Of a stretch of 64,000 nucleotides of DNA, positions 1-8,729 are shown one piece after another. Position 1 is the stretch's first letter; each line of letters opens with the position of its first letter. This DNA comes from Arthrobacter woluwensis (GTDB lineage: Bacteria; Actinomycetota; Actinomycetes; Actinomycetales; Micrococcaceae). The translations under genes were made by a program, and so were the position numbers. Location: NCBI RefSeq assembly GCF_030816155.1, contig NZ_JAUSXR010000001.1:1674001-1738000 (forward strand), in the 5' to 3' direction. The notes below the pieces were generated by a model that was not told where the DNA came from, searched no databases, and was given only the letters and a program-made list of their open reading frames with translations.

Positions 1-2006
1 TGGACAACGGGCTCGACCACCGCAAGCCCACCACGCTCGGCCCGAACACGCTTCTCGAGCTCGGGCACACCCTCGAATCCCTCGCAGAGCGCGCCACCAA
101 GGGTGAGATCCACGCCGTGGGCATCACCGGGAAGCCGTACTTCCTGGTGGCCGGCGCCGACCTCACGGCCGTCTCCGCCATCTCCGAGCCGGAGCACGGC
201 CTGGCGATGGCACGGCTGGGTCACGAAGTGTATGGACTGCTGCGGAACCTGCCGGTGCCGAGCTTCGCGTTCATCAACGGCCTCGCCCTGGGCGGCGGCC
301 TCGAGATCGCCCTCCAGTCCACCTACCGCACGGTCAGCGCCTCGGCCGGCGCTCTCGGCCTCCCGGAGGCCTTCCTGGGCCTCGTCCCGGGCTGGGGCGG
401 CGTCTATCTCCTGCCGCGTCTGATCGGGCCGGAGAACGCCGTCAAGGTGATGATCGAGAACCCTCTGAACAACAACCGGACCCTCAGCGGCAAGCAGGCC
501 CTGGAGCTCGGCGTCGCCGACGCCCTCTTCGACGCCGCCGACTTCCTGGAGCAGTCCCTCTCCTGGGCCGCCCAGGTGCTCAGCGGCGAGGTCGCGCCGG
601 AGCGCACGCACGCCGTCGACGCCTCCGATCCGCAGGTGGCCGAGCGCTGGCAGGCAGCCGTCGACGCCGGACGCGCCTTCGTGAGTCGTAAGATCTCCGA
701 CGCTGCCCCGGCCCCCGGCAAAGTCCTCGACCTGCTCGAGGCCAACCGCACCCAGACGCAGGAGGAGTCCGCCGCGGCCGAGTGCGAGGCCCTCGCCGGG
801 CTCATGCAGACCGGCGAGTTCCGCTCCACCGTCTACGCATTCCTCGATCTGGTGCAGAAGCGCGCCAAGCGTCCCGCCGGCGCGCCGGATGCCAAGCTGG
901 CACGCCCCGTCACCAAGGTGGGCGTGGTGGGCGCCGGCCTGATGGCGGGCCAGCTCGCCCTGCTCTTCGCCAAGCAGCTCAAGGTGCCCGTGGTCATGAC
1001 GGACATCGACCAGGAGCGCGTGGACCGCGGCGTCTCCTACATCCACGGCGAAGTCGACAAGCTGCAGGCCAAGGGCCGCATGTCCGCCGACGCCGCGAAC
1101 CGGACCAAGGGGCTCATCACGGGCGCGGTGGACAAGCAGGCGTTCGCCGACGCCGACTTCGTGATCGAAGCGGTGTTCGAGGAACTCTCGGTCAAGAAGC
1201 AGGTGTTCGCGGAAGTCGAGGCGATCGTCTCCCCCGAGTGCATCCTGGCCACCAACACCTCCAGCCTGTCCGTCACGGAGATGGCGCGCGATCTGGAACA
1301 CCCGGAGCGGCTCGTCGGCTTCCACTTCTTCAATCCGGTGGCGGTCATGCCGCTCCTGGAGATCGTGCGGGCGCCGAAGACGTCGGACGAGACCCTGGCG
1401 ACGGCGTTCCTGCTGGCCAAGAACCTGAAGAAGAGCGCCGTGCTCGTCAAGGACGCCGCCGCCTTCGTGGTGAACCGCGTCCTCCTGCGCCTCATGGGCG
1501 AAGTGACGGCGGCCTTCGACGAGGGCACCCCGGCCGACGTCGCGGACAACGCGCTGCGCCCCATGGGCCTGCCGATGACCCCGTTCACGCTGGGAGCGAT
1601 GGTCGGCCTGCCGGTGGCGCAGCACGTGCAGGAATCCCTCCACGCCGCGTTCGGCGACCGCTTCACGGTCTCGACCAACCTCCAGGCCCTCATCGACAAC
1701 GGAGTGAAGAGCCTCTGGGCCCCCACCGACGACGGCGGCCAGGAGATCCCGGAGCGCGTGCTGGCCCTGATGACGTTCGGGGACAGCCCATCGACGTCCG
1801 AAGAGGTCCTCACGCGCACCCAGGACGCCCTGGCGGAGGAGATCGGCCTCATGCTCGAGGAAGGCGTGGTGGCGGGTCCCGAGGACATCGACCTCTGCAT
1901 GATCCTCGGCGCCGGCTGGCCCATGTTCCTCGGCGGCATCACGCCGTACCTGGACCGGGTGGGCGCGTCCGAGCGGGTCAACGGCAAGCGGTTCCACGCG
2001 GCCTGA
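1..2006 (+). CDS. 3-hydroxyacyl-CoA dehydrogenase / enoyl-CoA hydratase (FadB-type), 5' end missing
   Basis: This is the trifunctional-type beta-oxidation enzyme: it hydrates 2-enoyl-CoA and oxidises the resulting 3-hydroxyacyl-CoA with NAD. The reading frame is open from the first bases of the window, so the start lies to the left; about 667 residues are visible and roughly 50 seem missing compared with the family. The N-terminal crotonase part shows the oxyanion-hole segment VAGADL and the conserved LPEAFLGLVPGWGG region with its acidic residue. The dehydrogenase part begins near base 910 with the Rossmann motif VGAGLMAG, followed by FHFFNP with the catalytic His and the KDAAAFVVNRV helix. 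The usual partner, a thiolase, would be expected upstream outside the window. A strong hairpin follows the stop. Confidence 0.93.
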   Translation, partial: DNGLDHRKPTTLGPNTLLELGHTLESLAERATKGEIHAVGITGKPYFLVAGADLTAVSAISEPEHGLAMARLGHEVYGLLRNLPVPSFAFINGLALGGGLEIALQSTYRTVSASAGALGLPEAFLGLVPGWGGVYLLPRLIGPENAVKVMIENPLNNNRTLSGKQALELGVADALFDAADFLEQSLSWAAQVLSGEVAPERTHAVDASDPQVAERWQAAVDAGRAFVSRKISDAAPAPGKVLDLLEANRTQTQEESAAAECEALAGLMQTGEFRSTVYAFLDLVQKRAKRPAGAPDAKLARPVTKVGVVGAGLMAGQLALLFAKQLKVPVVMTDIDQERVDRGVSYIHGEVDKLQAKGRMSADAANRTKGLITGAVDKQAFADADFVIEAVFEELSVKKQVFAEVEAIVSPECILATNTSSLSVTEMARDLEHPERLVGFHFFNPVAVMPLLEIVRAPKTSDETLATAFLLAKNLKKSAVLVKDAAAFVVNRVLLRLMGEVTAAFDEGTPADVADNALRPMGLPMTPFTLGAMVGLPVAQHVQESLHAAFGDRFTVSTNLQALIDNGVKSLWAPTDDGGQEIPERVLALMTFGDSPSTSEEVLTRTQDALAEEIGLMLEEGVVAGPEDIDLCMILGAGWPMFLGGITPYLDRVGASERVNGKRFHAA

Positions 2007-2055
2007 GCCACTCACCTCGAGCCACGCACCCTGAGCCGCGCGGGCGACGGGGACC

Positions 2056-2099
2056 ACGACGAAGGGGACGGCACCAGCAGGTGCCGTCCCCTTCGTCGT
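2056..2099. terminator. perfect 20-bp hairpin terminator
   Basis: Bases 2056-2075 and 2080-2099 are exact reverse complements around an AGCA loop. It lies 50 bp past the fadB-type stop and upstream of a second hairpin, between two convergent genes. There is no T tract, as is common in actinobacteria. Confidence 0.8.
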
Positions 2100-2140
2100 C
2101 GTCGCTCAGCCCGGTGCTCTCACCCGTAGCCCCCGCCCCG

Positions 2141-2210
2141 ATCGACTGCTCCATACGATTCCTTTTTCGAGCGAAATCCCGCCGGAATGGAATCGTATGG
2201 AGCAGTCGAT
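2141..2210. repeat. 22-bp perfect inverted repeat with 26-nt loop
   Basis: Bases 2141-2162 and 2189-2210 are perfect reverse complements. The 26-nt loop holds a small nested palindrome (TTTCG-AG-CGAAA). The arms are less GC-rich than the surroundings and unlike the other terminators here, which have 3-10 nt loops. It may be a second terminator for the minus-strand aldo/keto reductase or a dispersed palindromic element; no other copy was noticed in the window. Confidence 0.75.
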
Positions 2211-2241
2211 GGGCCGTGAGAGGCGCCGAGACCAGCCGAGG

Positions 2242-3219
2242 CTAGAAGAGCGCCACCTTGGGCACGGGCGGGAAGATCTCATCCAGGACGGCCAGGTCCT
2301 CGGGACTCAGCCGCGCTTCGACCGCCCGCGCGTTCTGCTGGATCTGCTCGACCTTGGTCGCGCCGGCGATCACGCTGCTGACGGGCTCCTGGGCCAGGAG
2401 CCAGGCGAAGGCCACCTCGACCTCGGTGAGTCCGCGCTCACGGGCGAACTCCGAGTACTTGGCCATCTGCTCCCAGTCGGCGTCGCGCACCATGTTCTGG
2501 CGCGTGTGGCTGAGGCGCGAGCCCTCGGGCACGCGGTCCGGCGCGTACTTGCCGGTCAGGAAGCCGTTGGCGAGCGGGAAGTACGGCAGGACCCCGAGAC
2601 CGTAGGCGCGGGCGGCCGGCAGGACTTCGAGCTCCGCACGGCGGTCCAGCAGGTTGTAGTGGTTCTGGCTCGAGATGAACCGCTCGGTGCCGAGCGAGTG
2701 CGCCAGGAATTCAGCCTCCGCGATCTGCCAGCCGGCACGGTTGGAGTGCCCGATGTACCGCACCTTGCCGGCGGTCACGAGGTCATCCAGAGCCCGGAGC
2801 GTCTCCTCGACAGGGGTCCCGTCGTCCGGGGTGTGGAACTGGTACAGATCGATCCAGTCGGTGCCGAGTCGCCGCAGGGACGCCTCCACGGCGCTGATGA
2901 TGTAACGGCGCGAGCCACGGGCGCCGTAGTCCGCGCCGTTGGCGCCGTTCATGTCCATGCCGAACTTGGTGGCCAGGACAACCTCGGAGCGCCGGTCCCC
3001 CAGGGCCTTGCCCAGCATCTCCTCGCTGAGGCCCGGCGTCGCTCCGTAGACGTCCGCGACGTCGAAAAGCGTGACGCCCGCGTCCAGCGCCGCGTGGATG
3101 ACGGTGTCCGTGCCTTCCTGGGTGAAACTCGGCGTGTTCGGCCGGCCGAGGTTGTTGCACCCCAGGCCGATGGTGGAGACGACGAGTCCGGATGTTCCCA
3201 ATCTGCGGTATTCAGTCAT
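2242..3219 (-). CDS. aldo/keto reductase
   Basis: A 325-residue NAD(P)H-dependent reductase of the AKR (TIM barrel) superfamily, of the kind that reduces aldehydes and ketones; the substrate cannot be told. The family tetrad is visible: Asp and Tyr in DVADVYG (about residues 53-59), Lys in ATKFG, and His in YQFHTPD. The N-terminus YRRLGTSGLVVS and the C-terminal cofactor region VIAGATKVEQI are typical. It is monocistronic on the minus strand. The ATG sits 6 nt after a TAGGCT -10-like box, which fits a leaderless transcript. Confidence 0.92.
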   Translation of the reverse strand: MTEYRRLGTSGLVVSTIGLGCNNLGRPNTPSFTQEGTDTVIHAALDAGVTLFDVADVYGATPGLSEEMLGKALGDRRSEVVLATKFGMDMNGANGADYGARGSRRYIISAVEASLRRLGTDWIDLYQFHTPDDGTPVEETLRALDDLVTAGKVRYIGHSNRAGWQIAEAEFLAHSLGTERFISSQNHYNLLDRRAELEVLPAARAYGLGVLPYFPLANGFLTGKYAPDRVPEGSRLSHTRQNMVRDADWEQMAKYSEFARERGLTEVEVAFAWLLAQEPVSSVIAGATKVEQIQQNARAVEARLSPEDLAVLDEIFPPVPKVALF

Positions 3220-3225
3220 GGTGCC

Positions 3226-3231
3226 AGCCTA
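3226..3231 (-). promoter_or_regulatory. -10 box of leaderless promoter (aldo/keto reductase)
   Basis: TAGGCT on the minus strand ends 6 nt before the ATG at 3219. The same hexamer stands at the same distance before dut, the GNAT gene at 32946 and the lipoate ligase gene. No good -35 box is visible. Confidence 0.5.
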
Positions 3232-3250
3232 TCGAATGCCCCCGGCAGAG

Positions 3251-3285
3251 CTCAGGCCCCTCCGGACACACCGGAAGGGCCTGAG
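3251..3285 (-). terminator. hairpin terminator after the dxs operon
   Basis: CTCAGGCCCCTCCGG and CCGGAAGGGCCTGAG pair with one G-U around an ACACA loop, 17 nt past the stop of the last gene of the minus-strand set. Confidence 0.75.
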
Positions 3286-3301
3286 TGGAAACGCGGAGGA
3301 C

Positions 3302-3862
3302 TCAGAGGCTGAACGGCGCTCCGGGGCCGGCCGGGTGGCGGCGCTTGAAAGCCTCCGGCTCCGAGTACGGCGCGACGCCGATCGTCAGCTTGGTCGGGTC
3401 CAGATCGGCTTCGCGCGCCACCGACACCACGGCCTTGACCGCCTTGGACGGCTCGGGCGAGATCAGGAAGATGTTGAGCTTGCCGTTCTCGATGGCGCTC
3501 CGGTCCACCACGCCCAGGCCGCGCCACGCGAAATGGCCCGTCAGCGCCGCGACGGCGGAGCGCTCCAGGTAGCGGTCGCGTTCGGTGCCGACCTTGGTCT
3601 TCAGCGCGAACTGGGCGACCACCCAGTGCTGCTCCTCGACGGGGATCTCGGCAAAGCCGTCCTCGGCGCACTGCGCGCTGAACGCCTCCAGCAGCGCCAC
3701 GGCGGCCTCATCCGACGCCACGGACTGCACGTCGTCCTTGCTCACATGGCCGACGACGCCGTGGTTGACCACGACCACGCCTTCCTCCTGCTCGTACCAG
3801 GCCTCGCGGAAGCTGAGGACGCCGTCCTCGTCACGCCGGTAGGCGCGCAGCAGTTCATTCAT
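3302..3862 (-). CDS. conserved protein of unknown function, dxs operon
   Basis: Not recognised. The 186-residue soluble protein begins [14 protein letters not shown] and shows no transmembrane segment or signal peptide. The chosen ATG at 3862 overlaps the stop of the upstream DUF402 gene by 8 bp (ATGAATGA) and has GGAGA five bases upstream; an in-frame ATG at 3892 would add ten residues but has no visible ribosome binding site. It is the last gene of the dxs-DUF402-unknown set and is followed by a hairpin. The protein has a GHFAWRGLGVVDRS stretch near residue 130 and a C-terminal KLTIGVAPYSEPEAFKRR. The overlap implies translational coupling; no function can be given. Confidence 0.75.
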   Translation of the reverse strand: MNELLRAYRRDEDGVLSFREAWYEQEEGVVVVNHGVVGHVSKDDVQSVASDEAAVALLEAFSAQCAEDGFAEIPVEEQHWVVAQFALKTKVGTERDRYLERSAVAALTGHFAWRGLGVVDRSAIENGKLNIFLISPEPSKAVKAVVSVAREADLDPTKLTIGVAPYSEPEAFKRRHPAGPGAPFSL

Positions 3863-4475
3863 CGTTCTCTCCGTCTTCTGGGATCCAGTCATCGTGCCAT
3901 TCGCCCGTCCGGGTGGCCTCCAGCCCGCGGGCCAGCCAAGTGTCGGCCACGCCGGCGAAGGGACCCTGCCGGGCCTCCACGGCGGCCAGGACGTCGCGGC
4001 TGGAGCTCTCCGTCGTCTCCACCAGCCAGGCCGGGTAGTCCATGCTGACGCGCCGCTCGGCGAACTCGTCCTCGTCGTCGAGGTGGCTCGTGCCGTCGGC
4101 GAACAGGATGACGTCCAGATCCATGTCGACCACGTGGAACTCGGTCACCGTCGGCCGGATGCGCTTGAACTCGTGCCCGACCGCCATGTCCACGTAGACG
4201 CGGAAGTCACCGGGGTGGTCCTCGTCGTAGAACGTCGCGACCCATTCGCCCGCGCGGGGCACGAGCAGAACGTTGTGGCTCTGAGTGTAAAACGCCGCGC
4301 CGGGCCGGGAGCAGAACTCGCCTTCGGCCTGGTAGATCCACCAGCCGTGCTCGTCCTCCCCGAGGTAACGGCCCGGCACCACCCAGTGCGCGGTGCCGTC
4401 CCATTTGCGGTTGCGGGCCACGACCAGCTCACCGGGGGCCACCTCGAGTGGCGCCCGGCCGGATCCGGCCGTCAC
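3855..4475 (-). CDS. DUF402 domain protein
   Basis: A 206-residue DUF402 protein. Known members include a nucleoside di/triphosphate phosphatase (Ntdp) and FomD-type nucleotide hydrolases, so a metal-dependent nucleotide phosphatase role is possible. The conserved acidic core is visible in GDFRVYVDM and [11 protein letters not shown] (about residues 90-125), with the aromatic [18 protein letters not shown] strand before it. The start is GTG at 4475, which overlaps the dxs stop as GTGA, and the 3' end overlaps the next gene, so all three genes are probably coupled. The link to the isoprenoid enzyme Dxs is only positional. Confidence 0.8.
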   Translation of the reverse strand: MTAGSGRAPLEVAPGELVVARNRKWDGTAHWVVPGRYLGEDEHGWWIYQAEGEFCSRPGAAFYTQSHNVLLVPRAGEWVATFYDEDHPGDFRVYVDMAVGHEFKRIRPTVTEFHVVDMDLDVILFADGTSHLDDEDEFAERRVSMDYPAWLVETTESSSRDVLAAVEARQGPFAGVADTWLARGLEATRTGEWHDDWIPEDGENDE

Positions 4476-6445
4476 AGTGCGGGAATGCTTCCCGTGCTGG
4501 GTGCCTGCTGACCCGGGAGAGGCCGCGCGAAGGGGACCTTCGTGCCGAGAACCTGCGCGACGACGTCGTGCGTCACCTGCTGCGCCGTGAGGCCGACGCG
4601 CTCGAGGACTTCGCCGCGCGTGCCGTGCGCGAGGAACTCCGCCGGAAGGCCGACCTCATTCAGCGCGGTGTCGACGCCGGCTGCCCGCATCTCCTGGCGG
4701 ATCCTGGAGCCGACGCCGCCCGCGCGGACGCCGTCCTCCAGGCACACGACCAGACGGTGACGCGCGGCGAGGGCGATGATCGAGCGGGGCACGGGAAGAA
4801 CCCAGCGGGGATCGACCACTGTCGAAGTGATGCCGTGGGCGGCGAGCCGCTCCCCCACCTCGAGCGACAGTTCGCTCAGGGCGCCCACCGAGATGAGCAG
4901 CACATCGTTCTCCAGCTGTCCGTCCTCGGGCCGGGCGAGCACGTCCACGCCGTCCTTGAGCCGTTCCACGGCGTTGACCTCGGGACCCACCGCGCCCTTG
5001 GAGAAACGCACCACGCTGGGCGCGTCGTCGATGGCGACGGCTTCCCGCAGCTCCTCCCGGAGACGGCTCGCATCACGGGGCGCCGCGAGGTGCAGGCCCG
5101 GCACGGTCTGGACCATGGCCATGTCCCACATGCCGTGGTGGCTGGGCCCGTCGGGACCGGTCACGCCGGCGCGGTCGAGCACCAGGGTGACCCCGGCCTT
5201 GTGCAGCGCGACATCCATCAGCAGCTGGTCGAAGGCACGGTTAAGGAAGGTCGCGTACACCGCGACCACGGGGTGCAGGCCACCGAAGGCCAGCCCGGCG
5301 GCCATGGTGACGGCATGCTGCTCGGCGATGCCGACGTCGATCACGCGATCCGGGTGCCGGGCCGCCATCTCGCTGAGGCCCACGGGGATCAGCATGGCGC
5401 CGGTGATGCCGACGATGTCATCCCGCTCATCCGCGATGGACGCGATCTCCTCACCGAAGACACTCGTCCAGGACCGGGCCCCACCGCTGGAGGTCGGCAG
5501 TCCGGTCTCCGGGTCGATGACGCCGACCGCATGGAACTGGTCCGCCTCGTCCGCACGGGCGGGCGCATAGCCACGGCCCTTTTCGGTGATCGTGTGCACC
5601 AGCACGGGGCCGCCGAAGTTCCGGGCCAGGCGCAGGGCCTCCTCGACGGCGGCCTCGTCATGGCCGTCCACGGGGCCGATGTACTTCAGACCCAGATCTT
5701 CGAACATGCCCTGGGGCGCCCACCAGTCCTTCACGCCCTTCTTGGCGGCGTGCAGGCTCTTGTAGGTGAACTGGCCGACGGGGCCGCCCTCCTGCAGGCG
5801 CGTCTTCCACCAGGTCATGGCGCCCTCGTAGCCGGGCTTGGCGCGCAAGGCGTCGATCGTGGGGCGCAGGGAGGCGAGGTAGTCCGCGAAACCGCCGACC
5901 GTCGGAGCATAGGAGCGGCCGTTGTCATTGACGACGATGACCACCTTGCGGTCCTTGTCGGCCGCGATGTTGTTCAGGGCCTCCCAGGCCATGCCGCCTG
6001 TCAGGGCGCCGTCGCCGATCACCGCGACCGTGTAGCGGTCGGTCTCGCCGCGCAGCTTCCGGGCGCGGGAGATGCCGTCCGCCCAGGACAGGGAGGAGGA
6101 TGCGTGCGAGGACTCGACGATGTCGTGCTCGGACTCGCCGCGGTCCGGGTAACCCGAGAGACCGCCCTGCTGGCGGAGCGTGCCGAAGTCCTGCCGTCCG
6201 GTGAGCAGCTTGTGCACATACGACTGATGCCCGGTGTCGAAGACGATGGAGTCGACGGGCGAATCGAAGACCCGGTGCAGCGCGATGGTCAGTTCCACGA
6301 CGCCCAGATTGGGACCGAGGTGTCCACCCGTCTGCGAGACGTTGCTGATCAGGAACTCGCGGATCTCCGCCGCGAGAGGTTCCAGCTGGTCCTGGTTCAG
6401 CCGCTGCAGATCATGCGGTTCCCGGATACCTTCCAAGATGCCCAA
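4472..6445 (-). CDS. dxs: 1-deoxy-D-xylulose-5-phosphate synthase
   Basis: Dxs condenses pyruvate and glyceraldehyde 3-phosphate using thiamine diphosphate, the first step of the MEP isoprenoid pathway. The 657-residue protein shows [12 protein letters not shown] near residue 41, [10 protein letters not shown] near 70, the ThDP/Mg motif GDGALTGG at 144-151 with the downstream Asn-Asp pair (NDNG), and the catalytic Glu in VGIAEQHAV (E374). [15 protein letters not shown] follows, then the transketolase C-terminal domain. The family N-terminus MGILEGI is encoded from a TTG codon at 6445, preceded by a good ribosome site (AAGGAGG, about 4 nt away), so the TTG start looks real. It heads a coupled minus-strand set with the DUF402 gene. 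Confidence 0.97.
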   Translation of the reverse strand: MGILEGIREPHDLQRLNQDQLEPLAAEIREFLISNVSQTGGHLGPNLGVVELTIALHRVFDSPVDSIVFDTGHQSYVHKLLTGRQDFGTLRQQGGLSGYPDRGESEHDIVESSHASSSLSWADGISRARKLRGETDRYTVAVIGDGALTGGMAWEALNNIAADKDRKVVIVVNDNGRSYAPTVGGFADYLASLRPTIDALRAKPGYEGAMTWWKTRLQEGGPVGQFTYKSLHAAKKGVKDWWAPQGMFEDLGLKYIGPVDGHDEAAVEEALRLARNFGGPVLVHTITEKGRGYAPARADEADQFHAVGVIDPETGLPTSSGGARSWTSVFGEEIASIADERDDIVGITGAMLIPVGLSEMAARHPDRVIDVGIAEQHAVTMAAGLAFGGLHPVVAVYATFLNRAFDQLLMDVALHKAGVTLVLDRAGVTGPDGPSHHGMWDMAMVQTVPGLHLAAPRDASRLREELREAVAIDDAPSVVRFSKGAVGPEVNAVERLKDGVDVLARPEDGQLENDVLLISVGALSELSLEVGERLAAHGITSTVVDPRWVLPVPRSIIALAARHRLVVCLEDGVRAGGVGSRIRQEMRAAGVDTALNEVGLPAEFLAHGTRGEVLERVGLTAQQVTHDVVAQVLGTKVPFARPLPGQQAPSTGSIPAL

Positions 6446-6652
6446 GGGCCCTCCTTCTCCCGCCGGTTGTGCTCTCCCACTTTACCGCCTCCCCGGCCGG
6501 AGGGGCGCCGCGACTTCACTCGAATCGGACGGCTCCGGCAGCGCGAGCGGGCAGGGTCGTCGACGGCGCCGAACGCGGCAGGCAGCCCCGAGACCGGCTC
6601 CGGCACACACCGCCGCACGCTTCGCCCGGCTGATCCGGCAGCAGGGTCAGCC

Positions 6653-6680
6653 TTGACACTTAGCTGAGTTAAGTCATAAT
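6653..6680 (+). promoter_or_regulatory. sigma70-type promoter of the oxidoreductase-hydrolase operon
   Basis: A consensus TTGACA at 6653-6658 and CATAAT at 6675-6680, 16 bp apart, in an AT-rich patch unlike the flanks. It lies about 40 bp before the oxidoreductase start and overlaps a TetR-like palindrome. Confidence 0.75.
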
Positions 6681-6695
6681 TGAGTGTACTCAGTT
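6678..6695 (+). promoter_or_regulatory. candidate TetR operator
   Basis: The imperfect palindrome AATTGAGTGTACTCAGTT pairs at 7 of 9 positions and starts at the end of the -10 box, so a bound repressor would block the promoter. The pattern GAGTnnnnTCAGTT recurs in front of the tetR gene of the same cluster (8696-8709). Confidence 0.5.
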
Positions 6696-6720
6696 ATTGA
6701 TTCCCGGAAGGACTCAGGCC

Positions 6721-7761
6721 ATGCGAGCGTTCGCCGTCACCAGATACCAGGAGCCACTGCTCGAAGTCGAAGTCGCCGAGCCTGTCCTCGGTGACCGAGA
6801 TCTGCTCGTGGGGGTGCAAGCAGCCGGCCTCAACCAGCTGGACGAGAAGATCCGGCTCGGCGAGTTCAAACAGATCCTCCCGTACAAGCTCCCGCTGGTC
6901 CTCGGCCACGACGTCGCCGGGACCGTCCTCCGGGTCGGCGCCGAGGTGCGCGGCTTCAAGCCCGGCGACGAGGTCTATGCCCGCCCCCGCGACGGCCGCA
7001 TCGGCACCTTCGCCGAGCGCATCGCCGTCGCCGAGGACGACGTGGCGTTGAAGCCCGCAACACTGAGCATGGTGGAGGCCGGCTCACTGCCACTCGTGGC
7101 GCTGACCGCCTGGCAGGCCCTGGTGGAGCGGGGCGACGTGAAGCCCGGGCAGAAGGTTCTCATCCATGCGGGCGCCGGCGGGGTCGGCTCGATCGCCATC
7201 CAGCTTGCCAAGCATCTCGGCGCAACCGTCGCCACCACGGCGAGCGGCGCCAACGCCGACTTCGTCCGCGGCCTCGGGGCGGACGTCGTGATCGACTACC
7301 GCACCCAGGACTTCGAACAGCTCCTGAGCGGATACGACCTGGTGCTGGACAGCCTGGGCGGGGAGAACCTTCAGAAGTCGCTGCGCATCCTCCGGCCCGG
7401 CGGGAAGGCGATCGGGATCTCCGGCCCACCCGATCCGGCGTTCGCCCGCGAAGCCGGCCTCAACCCGGTGCTGCGCCTTGCGATCGCCGGGCTCAGCGCC
7501 GGGATCCGCAGACAGGCGAAGAAACTCGGTGCCAGCTACGAGTTCCTCTTCATGCGCGCCAGTGGGGAGCAGCTGCGCCGGATCAGCGCACTGGTCGACG
7601 ACGGCGTGCTGCGCCCGGTCGTGGGGGCGGTCTTCGGCTTCGAGCAGACCCCACAGGCGCTGGAATCCCTCGCCAAGGGCGGCCTCCGCGGCAAGGCGGT
7701 GGTCACGCTGACCGACCGGGCCATGCCCACTACGAACCCCTCAGGAAAGACGGCATCATGA
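6721..7761 (+). CDS. zinc-independent medium-chain NADP-dependent oxidoreductase (quinone reductase-like)
   Basis: A 346-residue MDR superfamily protein of the quinone oxidoreductase/enoyl reductase type. The N-terminal GroES-like domain has LVGVQAAGLNQLDEKIR and GHDVAGTVLRVG, without the zinc-binding residues of alcohol dehydrogenases. The nucleotide-binding domain starts with HAGAGGVGSIAIQLA (motif near residues 150-156), and DYRTQDFEQ ends the second strand region. The ATG at 6721 follows GGAAGGA. The stop overlaps the next start as ATGA, so it is coupled to the hydrolase gene. Both probably answer to the TetR regulator just downstream. The substrate is unknown; detoxification of an aldehyde or quinone is a guess. 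Confidence 0.9.
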   Translation: MRAFAVTRYQEPLLEVEVAEPVLGDRDLLVGVQAAGLNQLDEKIRLGEFKQILPYKLPLVLGHDVAGTVLRVGAEVRGFKPGDEVYARPRDGRIGTFAERIAVAEDDVALKPATLSMVEAGSLPLVALTAWQALVERGDVKPGQKVLIHAGAGGVGSIAIQLAKHLGATVATTASGANADFVRGLGADVVIDYRTQDFEQLLSGYDLVLDSLGGENLQKSLRILRPGGKAIGISGPPDPAFAREAGLNPVLRLAIAGLSAGIRRQAKKLGASYEFLFMRASGEQLRRISALVDDGVLRPVVGAVFGFEQTPQALESLAKGGLRGKAVVTLTDRAMPTTNPSGKTAS

Positions 7762-8642
7762 GCGACATCAGCACGCCTGCGGATTCCAGCGCACCGAGCG
7801 ACCTCCTGGTGACCTCCTACGCGACGGCACCGACTCAGATGGTCACCGCCGGCGGCGTCACCTACGCGTACCGGGAGCTCGGACCGAAGAAAGGCATCCC
7901 GATCGTGTTCTTCGTGCACCTCGCGGGAACCCTGGACAACTGGGACCCCCGGATCATCGACCCGATCGCGGCGAACCGCCACGTCATCACGTTCGATCAG
8001 CCCGGCGTCGGCTCCTCCACCGGAAAAGTGCCCGGCAGCATCGAGGCGATGGCAGACGACGCCTACACCTTCATCCGAGCACTTGGTTTCACCACGATCG
8101 ACGTCTTCTCCTTTTCGATGGGCGGCATGATCGCCCAGGACCTGGCCCTCAAGCATCCCGGCCTCATCCGCAGGCTCGTGCTGACGGGCACCGGGCCGCG
8201 CGGCGGCAAGGACATGGACAAGGTCGTCGGCACCACATACCGGGACATCCTCCGCGCGGCCCTGACCCGATCAGATCCCAAGGAGTTCCTGTTCTTCAAC
8301 CGCGACGCCGCAGGAAAGCAGGCCGCGAAAGCGTTCGTGAAGCGCCTGCAGGAGCGCACGGCCGACCGGGACAAGCCGGCCAGCACCCGGGCGCTCAGGG
8401 TGCAGCTCAAGGCCATCCAGCGGTTCGGCCGCTCCGCGCCGTCGGACCTGTCGAAGCTCACCCAGCCCACCTTGATCGCGAACGGCGACAACGACCGCAT
8501 GGTGCCGTCCGCCCTCTCCTGGGACCTTCACCACCGCATCAAGGGATCCGAACTGATCATCCACCCCGGTTCCGGCCACGGCGGCATCTTCCAGTTCCAC
8601 GCCGAGTTCGTTCCCGCCGCCGTCGAATTCCTGGGCGATTGA
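7758..8642 (+). CDS. alpha/beta fold hydrolase
   Basis: A 294-residue alpha/beta hydrolase. After about 30 variable residues come the strand and oxyanion region IVFFVHLAGTLDNWDPR, then FDQPGVGSS, the nucleophile elbow FSMGGM with Ser near residue 120, the acid in NGDNDRMVP (about 244) and the catalytic His in GSGHGG (about 273). No signal peptide, so cytoplasmic. The start overlaps the preceding oxidoreductase gene by 4 bp. The substrate cannot be inferred. Confidence 0.92.
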   Translation: MSDISTPADSSAPSDLLVTSYATAPTQMVTAGGVTYAYRELGPKKGIPIVFFVHLAGTLDNWDPRIIDPIAANRHVITFDQPGVGSSTGKVPGSIEAMADDAYTFIRALGFTTIDVFSFSMGGMIAQDLALKHPGLIRRLVLTGTGPRGGKDMDKVVGTTYRDILRAALTRSDPKEFLFFNRDAAGKQAAKAFVKRLQERTADRDKPASTRALRVQLKAIQRFGRSAPSDLSKLTQPTLIANGDNDRMVPSALSWDLHHRIKGSELIIHPGSGHGGIFQFHAEFVPAAVEFLGD

Positions 8643-8682
8643 CCCTCCCGCGCACCGCACAGCCCCGCGCCGTCTCCGGGGA

Positions 8683-8709
8683 TATAGTCAACACCGAGTA
8701 CGGTCAGTT
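8683..8709 (+). promoter_or_regulatory. tetR promoter with candidate operator
   Basis: TATAGT at 8683-8688 is a plausible -10 box. It is followed by GAGTACGGTCAGTT (8696-8709), which shares the GAGTnnnnTCAGTT pattern with the operator-like palindrome before the oxidoreductase gene. The second site is only weakly palindromic. Confidence 0.45.
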
Positions 8710-8729
8710 TTTTCTTGGGAGGAGCCGCC

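Noticed and set aside
782..2245. Open frame inside the FadB-type gene
   Set aside because: An Arg/Gly/Pro-rich out-of-frame shadow of a well-conserved enzyme.
4448..6667. A 739-codon open frame on the plus strand
   Set aside because: It lies antisense to dxs; the composition (His/Gly/Arg-rich, no family motif) is typical of an antisense shadow in high-GC DNA.
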